Below are positions 6,001-10,554 of a stretch of 10,554 nucleotides of DNA, one piece after another (the stretch's first letter is position 1; every line of letters starts with the position of its first letter). The stretch is from JBCCMB01 sp039026555 (GTDB lineage Bacteria > Pseudomonadota > Alphaproteobacteria > Caulobacterales > Hyphomonadaceae): contig JBCCMB010000097.1 of assembly GCA_039026555.1 (NCBI GenBank), forward strand, positions 1 to 10,554. The letters run 5' to 3'. A program made the position numbers and the translations under genes. The notes under the pieces are model-generated. The model searched no databases, was not told where the DNA came from, and saw only the letters and a program-made list of their open reading frames with translations.

Positions 6001-6504
6001 ATGTCCGATACAATTTCGTTTATGCTTAAAACCGCCGCCGGCCAGGTTTTCCCCGCCATGGCGGGCTTTCTCGCCAAGGGCAAGGCGCACGCCGAAGCGA
6101 CCGGCGTGGAAGAAGCGGTGTTTATGCAGCACCGTTTGGCGCCGAACATGTTCGCGTTGCCGACCCAAGTACAAATCGCCACTGATATTTTGGCGCTTGG
6201 CGGTTCGCGCATCGCCGGCGTTGAGGGGCCAAGCCTGCCGGATAATGAAACCAGCTTTGACGAATTGATCGCGCGTATAAAGACGCGTTTGGAGTATGTC
6301 CAAACGCTCGACGCCGTCGCTCTGGATGCGGATCCTGACGCGGTGATCGAATTCCCCGTAGGTGACAGCACAATGTCGCTGCCGCGCCGGATTTATTTGG
6401 CGACTTTCTTACTACCGAACCTCTATTTTCACGCGTCCACGGCTTACGGTCTTTTGCGCGCCCAAGGCGTGGACATCGGCAAGCGAGACTTTTTGACCGG
6501 TTAG
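6001..6504 (+). CDS. DUF1993 family protein
   Basis: A 167-residue protein that looks like the DUF1993 family (PF09351), an uncharacterised helical family of about 165-170 residues. Diagnostic stretches are ISFMLKTAAGQVFPAM near the start, the RLAPNMFALPTQVQIATD segment at about 45-62, and the C-terminal LPNLYFHASTAYGLLRAQGV, in which PN-F/YFH is typical of the family. The ATG at 6001 has GGGAG 6 bases upstream. The open frame extends further up (to 5806) but that part overlaps bolA and lacks a ribosome site, so I rejected it. It is the only plus-strand gene between bolA and purL, divergent from bolA and ending 3 bases before the convergent purL stop. Function unknown. It interrupts what is often a continuous purL-bolA run, so it may be an insertion. 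Confidence 0.85.
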   Translation: MSDTISFMLKTAAGQVFPAMAGFLAKGKAHAEATGVEEAVFMQHRLAPNMFALPTQVQIATDILALGGSRIAGVEGPSLPDNETSFDELIARIKTRLEYVQTLDAVALDADPDAVIEFPVGDSTMSLPRRIYLATFLLPNLYFHASTAYGLLRAQGVDIGKRDFLTG

Positions 6505-6507
6505 CGC

Positions 6508-8784
6508 TTACGAGCGTCCCGCCATATAGCGCGGCATCCATCCTTCATGGGCGTTGCGCAGGCGGGCGAGGGGGATAGAGACAGTTTTGATATCCGGGCT
6601 TACGCCGAGATCTATTTGGACGACGTCTCCTCCAATCCGCCCGACAACGCTCGGCAGGAAACCGCGCGAATCCCACCTAGCCATTTGATCGTCTGTCGCA
6701 GCGACGAGGAATCTGCCCTGCGTTTCACCGAAGAGCTGTCCAAGTTCTGTTTTCGCTTGGCTCATATTATCGCCGCAGAACTGCGCGCCCTGTCCGCTGG
6801 CCAACGCCATTTCGGCGACAGCGCAGGCAAGGCCGCCGTCGCTGATGTCGTGGACGCAATTTACTAAGCCGCGTTCGACTAAACTGCGGACGAAATCCGC
6901 GTTTGCTTTTGCACGCGCCAAGTCGACGGGCGGCGGTGGGCCAAGAGTCTCCCCGGCGAAGCCCATCATTGTTCGAGCGAACAGAGATGCGCCCAAATCA
7001 TCGCCGCTGTCTCCGATGACAACGAGCTTGTCTCCAGGTTGCGCGCCTTTCAGCGTGGCGATCTTCGACACATCCTCGATCAAGCCCACGCCGCCGACCA
7101 CAGGCGTCGGCGGGATCGCTTGGCCGTCGGTCTCATTGTAGAGCGAGACATTCCCGCTCACTACGGGAAAATCGAGGACGCGGCAGGCTTCCGCCATGCC
7201 TTCGACGGCGCGGACGAATTGGCCCATGATTTCGGGCCTTTCCGGGTTTCCGAAATTGAGATTGTCGGTAATGGCGATCGGCTTGGCGCCGACGGAGGAG
7301 AGGGTGCGATAGGCCTCCGCAACCGCCTGCTTACCGCCCTCATAGGGATCCGCCGAAACATAATGTGGGTTGCAATCCGACGTGATGGCGAGCGCCTTGT
7401 TGGCGCCATGAATGCGTACAATGGCGGCGTCGCCCATGCTCTGCGAGCTGTCGACCGTGTCGCCCATGACATGGCGGTCGTATTGCTCCCAAATCCAACG
7501 TTTGGACGCCATGTCCGGCGAGGACATGAGCTTTAGAAGCACCTCGCCATAATCCTCAGGCTCGGGGATGGATGCGATGTCGAGCGGCTTGCGCGGCTTG
7601 GGCTCCACATAGGGTCGGTCATAATTCGGCGCATCCTCCGCCAGCGGCGCGACGGGGATGTCGCACACCGTTTCGCCGAATTGCTTCAATACGAGACGAC
7701 CCGTGTCCGTCGTCATACCTATGACTTCGGCGTCCAAATCCCATTTGTCGAAAATGGCTTTTGCATCGTCCACCTTGCCGGGCTTGAGCACCATCAGCAT
7801 GCGCTCTTGGCTCTCCGACAGCATGATTTCATAGGCCGTCATGCCATCTTCGCGCTGGGGGACTTTATCGAGGTCCATTTCAACGCCGATACCTTCGCCG
7901 TTTTCGCCGCCGGAATCCGCCATTTCGACGGATGAGGAGGTGAGACCCGCCGCGCCCATATCCTGGATCGCCTGGATCGCGTCGGTCGCCATCAGCTCCA
8001 AGCAGGCTTCGATCAGGAGCTTTTCGGTAAACGGATCGCCCACTTGTACGGTCGGACGTTTTTCTTCGTCGCCCTCGGAGAATTCGGCTGACGCCATGGT
8101 CGCGCCGTGAATGCCGTCTCGGCCCGTTTTGGAGCCGACATAGAAGATCGGGTTTCCGGGCGTTGCGCCGCGGGCGTAGAAAATCTTGTCCTGGTCGGCG
8201 AGGCCCACCGCCATCGCGTTGACCAGGATGTTGCCGTTATAGCCTTTGTCGAATTGCGTTTCGCCCGCCACGGTCGGCACGCCGACGCAATTGCCATAGC
8301 CGCCAATGCCGGCCACCACGCCGGCCACCAGGCTGCGGGTCTTTTCGTGCGACGGATCGCCGAAGCGCAGCGCATTGACCAGTGCGATAGGCCGCGCGCC
8401 CATGGTGAAGACATCGCGCAATATGCCGCCCACGCCCGTCGCCGCGCCTTGATAGGGCTCGATATAGGAGGGGTGGTTGTGGCTCTCCATTTTGAAGATC
8501 GCCGCCTGATTGTCCCCAATATCGATCACGCCGGCGTTTTCGCCCGGGCCTTGGATCACATGTTTGTTCTTGGTCGGGAATTTGGAGAGGTGCCGACGGC
8601 TCGATTTGTAGGAGCAGTGCTCCGACCACATGACCGAGTAGATGCCGAGCTCCACCAAATTCGGCGCGCGTCCCAGGCGCGTGATCAGTCGCTCATACTC
8701 TTCCGCATTAATACCGTGCTCGGCGGCGGAGGCTTCGGTCTGGTCGGCTTTGAGGGCGGAGAGGATCGCAGCGGTGTCTGTCAT
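6508..8784 (-). CDS. purL: Phosphoribosylformylglycinamidine synthase subunit PurL
   Basis: A 758-residue small-type PurL, the synthase subunit that uses ATP and ammonia to turn FGAR into FGAM in the fourth step of purine synthesis. The N-terminal AIRS-like half carries SEHCSYKSSR (His56 in the FGAR/ATP region) and the ESHNHP motif (100-105) followed by GAATGVGGILRD, the glycine-rich nucleotide site. The second half repeats the fold, with SDCNPHYVSADPYEGG and DNLNFGNPE. Length fits the bacterial small form (about 740), which needs separate PurS and PurQ. PurQ is encoded upstream on the same strand; PurS is outside this window or elsewhere. The ATG lies 9 bases after the thiolase stop; no clear Shine-Dalgarno is seen. 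Cytoplasmic. Confidence 0.98.
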   Translation of the reverse strand: MTDTAAILSALKADQTEASAAEHGINAEEYERLITRLGRAPNLVELGIYSVMWSEHCSYKSSRRHLSKFPTKNKHVIQGPGENAGVIDIGDNQAAIFKMESHNHPSYIEPYQGAATGVGGILRDVFTMGARPIALVNALRFGDPSHEKTRSLVAGVVAGIGGYGNCVGVPTVAGETQFDKGYNGNILVNAMAVGLADQDKIFYARGATPGNPIFYVGSKTGRDGIHGATMASAEFSEGDEEKRPTVQVGDPFTEKLLIEACLELMATDAIQAIQDMGAAGLTSSSVEMADSGGENGEGIGVEMDLDKVPQREDGMTAYEIMLSESQERMLMVLKPGKVDDAKAIFDKWDLDAEVIGMTTDTGRLVLKQFGETVCDIPVAPLAEDAPNYDRPYVEPKPRKPLDIASIPEPEDYGEVLLKLMSSPDMASKRWIWEQYDRHVMGDTVDSSQSMGDAAIVRIHGANKALAITSDCNPHYVSADPYEGGKQAVAEAYRTLSSVGAKPIAITDNLNFGNPERPEIMGQFVRAVEGMAEACRVLDFPVVSGNVSLYNETDGQAIPPTPVVGGVGLIEDVSKIATLKGAQPGDKLVVIGDSGDDLGASLFARTMMGFAGETLGPPPPVDLARAKANADFVRSLVERGLVNCVHDISDGGLACAVAEMALASGQGAQFCGDNMSQAKTELGQLFGETQGRFLVAATDDQMARWDSRGFLPSVVGRIGGDVVQIDLGVSPDIKTVSIPLARLRNAHEGWMPRYMAGRS

Positions 8785-8793
8785 GCGCGCTGA

Positions 8794-10098
8794 TTAGCGA
8801 GGAAATGCGCGAGTCGCTAGTGGGCGGCTCGCGCCTAATACCAGGGCGTGGCGCTGAACCCGCTCAACAATGATGGCGGGGGCCATGCCGCCGGCGGCGC
8901 ACATGGTGACCAGACCGCGCTTTTTGTCCTGGCGCTCCAACTCATCCAGCACCGTGCCGATGAGGATCGAGCCCGTCGCGCCGATGGGATGGCCCAGCGC
9001 CATGGCGCCGCCGTTTACATTCACCTTGTCGCGATCCAGCTTGAGGTCGCGGATGAATTTCTCCGCGACCACCGCGAACGCCTCATTGATTTCGAAGAGA
9101 TCGATATCGTCGGTCGTGAGGCCCGCTTTTTCGAGCACTTTCTTGGCCGCCGGGACGGGCGCGTTCAGCATCAAAGTGGGGCAATCGCCCATATTGGCGG
9201 TGGCGACGATGCGTCCGCGCGGCTTGAGCCCGTTCTTGTCCGCGTATTCGGCTGAGGTGAGCAAAAGCGCCGCGGCGCCATCCACAACGCCCGAGGAATT
9301 GCCGGCATGGTGAACATGATTGATGCCGCCTTCCAGCTCCGCGTATTTGCGCGTGATTAGATTGCCATAAGTGTTGCCCTGATCATCCACGGGCACGTCT
9401 GCGAACATGTTAAACACGGTTTTGAGACCCGACAGCGTCTCCATCGTCGTGCTGGGGCGGGGGAATTCTTCCTTGTCCAACGCGACGGAGCCGTCGTCAT
9501 TATGGACTGGCACCAAGGATTTATCGAACCGCCCCTCTTCAATCGCTTTGGCGGCGCGCTGTTGCGAGGCGAGCGCTAATTCGTCGACGGCCTGGCGGTC
9601 TATGCCCTCCAGCGTCGCAATCGCGTCGGCGCACACGCCTTGCTGGGATTGGGGATGCTTGGCCCGCAGACGCATATTGCCGGCGTCCACCATGGGCGGC
9701 TCGTTCGGGTCGGCGGTGGCGGAGGTGTAGCTCATCATCTCCGTGCCGCCGGCGATGACCACGTCTTCCATGCCGGACATGATCTGTGCGGCGGCGAGGT
9801 TCACGCTGGTGATGCCGGAGCCGCAAAACCGGTCCAGCGTGACGCCGGAGGCTTTGATGTCATATCCCGCGTCTAAGGCCGCCATCCGACCCAGATCCGC
9901 CCCCTGCGCCCCGCGTTGGGAAGAGGTGCCCCAGATAATGTCGTCGACATGGGCTGTGTTGAGGTCGTTGCGCTCGGCCAGCGCCGACAACACCGTCGCG
10001 CCTAAAACTTGCGGATGGAGATGCGCCAGCGCGCCCTTGCCCTGCTTGCCGATGCCCCGCGGCGTGCGGCACGCGTCGATGATATACGCCTCAGCCAT
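8794..10098 (-). CDS. Acetyl-CoA C-acyltransferase (thiolase family)
   Basis: 434 residues of the thiolase superfamily. The catalytic triad is visible: Cys92 in DRFCGSG (acyl acceptor), His370 in GHPIGATG, and Cys400 in VTMCAAGGMAPA (general acid/base). Asn338 in the INEAFA motif and the NSSGVVDGAA segment (267-276) are also typical. The enzyme either joins two acetyl-CoA to acetoacetyl-CoA or cleaves 3-ketoacyl-CoA; the sequence does not separate these roles. AAGGA lies about 8 bases before the ATG. It sits between purQ and purL on the same strand, which is odd because those two are partners. The C-terminus runs about 20 residues past the usual IIVERV end. FadA- or PhaA-type naming is not justified from sequence alone. 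Confidence 0.93.
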   Translation of the reverse strand: MAEAYIIDACRTPRGIGKQGKGALAHLHPQVLGATVLSALAERNDLNTAHVDDIIWGTSSQRGAQGADLGRMAALDAGYDIKASGVTLDRFCGSGITSVNLAAAQIMSGMEDVVIAGGTEMMSYTSATADPNEPPMVDAGNMRLRAKHPQSQQGVCADAIATLEGIDRQAVDELALASQQRAAKAIEEGRFDKSLVPVHNDDGSVALDKEEFPRPSTTMETLSGLKTVFNMFADVPVDDQGNTYGNLITRKYAELEGGINHVHHAGNSSGVVDGAAALLLTSAEYADKNGLKPRGRIVATANMGDCPTLMLNAPVPAAKKVLEKAGLTTDDIDLFEINEAFAVVAEKFIRDLKLDRDKVNVNGGAMALGHPIGATGSILIGTVLDELERQDKKRGLVTMCAAGGMAPAIIVERVQRHALVLGASRPLATRAFPR

Positions 10099-10183
10099 TG
10101 AGTGATCCTTCCCGAAATCCCTGCATCGCTGGAAGGTGACGCGCGCGGAATGTGAAGACCAGTCGTGACGTTGGGGGATGCGT

Positions 10184-10554
10184 CTAGGCGGCCGCCATCA
10201 GGCTTTCAAATACGCCGACGCCGTCGGTTCCGCCGTGGGCGGGATCAATGGCGCGCTCAGGATGCGGCATCATGCCGAGGACGCGGCCGTTGTCGCTCAA
10301 CACGCCTGCAATATCGCGCGCCGAACCGTTGGGATTGTCGCCGGCATAGCGGAAGGCGATGCGATTTTCCCCTTCTAGGCGATCTAAACTCGTCTCATCG
10401 GCGAAATAATTGCCGTCATGATGGGCGATCGGGATGGTGACCGCGCCGGTTTCGCCATAAGCGGCAGTGAAGTTAGTGCTGGCGGAAATGACCAAGTCTT
10501 GCGGCTTGCAGACAAAATTCAACGACGCGTTGCGCATCAACGCGCCAGGCAGCA
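10184..10554 (-). CDS. purQ: Phosphoribosylformylglycinamidine synthase subunit PurQ (partial, cut by the window edge)
   Basis: The last 123 or so residues of the PurQ glutaminase, truncated at the right window boundary. It is a class I glutamine amidotransferase that makes ammonia for PurL. The visible part starts within LPGALMRNASLNFVCK and includes the AHHDGNYFAD segment, DNPNGS, and the catalytic PHPERA motif with the His and Glu of the Cys-His-Glu triad. The catalytic Cys lies outside the window. The frame runs to a TAG at 10184. The full family length is about 220 residues, so roughly half is missing. The gap of about 85 bases to the thiolase start holds no gene and no clear terminator. 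Confidence 0.97.
   Translation of the reverse strand, partial: LPGALMRNASLNFVCKPQDLVISASTNFTAAYGETGAVTIPIAHHDGNYFADETSLDRLEGENRIAFRYAGDNPNGSARDIAGVLSDNGRVLGMMPHPERAIDPAHGGTDGVGVFESLMAAA

Noticed and set aside
8107..8793. 228-residue open frame opposite the start of purL, and similar frames at 7039-7536 and 8013-8519
   Set aside because: PurL is unmistakable across the whole region. The other frames show only His/Arg-rich or Arg/Trp-rich composition typical of shadow frames.
1..10554. Anti-phage island, mobile element, CRISPR array or tRNA
   Set aside because: No transposase, integrase, nuclease, reverse transcriptase, regularly spaced repeats or tRNA-like fold was seen. The genes are metabolic, regulatory or uncharacterised but common families.

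Overview
The window looks like part of an alphaproteobacterial chromosome. It has moderately high GC, tight gene packing and a purQ/purL neighbourhood followed by bolA and a monothiol glutaredoxin gene, an arrangement I know from Alphaproteobacteria. The assignment comes from gene order and protein character only; no rRNA or marker comparison was possible. Thirteen protein genes are supported. I see no tRNA, rRNA, CRISPR array, transposase, integrase or other clear sign of a mobile element.

Left region (1-2792). A TCR/Tet-type MFS exporter (minus strand) is divergent from a two-gene plus-strand operon: an ArsR/SdpR-like repressor without metal-binding cysteines and an SRPBCC/AHSA1-domain protein, coupled by an ATGA overlap. 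The shared control region carries a promoter-like TTGACA element and three spaced GTTTC/GAAAC half-sites that form strong inverted repeats, a good operator candidate. A small Cys-phosphatase-like protein follows, with an unusual six-residue CX4R loop.

Middle region (2795-5894, minus strand). Read in the direction of transcription, the genes are bolA, an aldo/keto reductase, a CGFS glutaredoxin (Grx4 type), a DUF427 protein and a VWA-domain (CoxE-like) protein. BolA and Grx4 are known partners in [2Fe-2S] cluster handling. Here an aldo/keto reductase, with a probable TTG start 2 nt after the bolA stop, sits between them. Its last codons contain a perfect 26-bp GC-only palindrome.

Right region (6001-10554). 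A lone plus-strand DUF1993 gene runs tail to tail with purL. On the minus strand the order is purQ (cut by the window edge), a biosynthetic-type thiolase, then purL. PurQ (glutaminase) and PurL (synthase) are subunits of the FGAM synthase of purine synthesis, so the thiolase interrupts a functional pair.

Most of the window is ordinary housekeeping sequence. The best candidates for a second look are the ArsR/SRPBCC/MFS cassette with its operator, the reductase and palindrome inside the bolA-grx pair, and the CX4R phosphatase-like protein. I do not see convincing evidence of a wholly new system.
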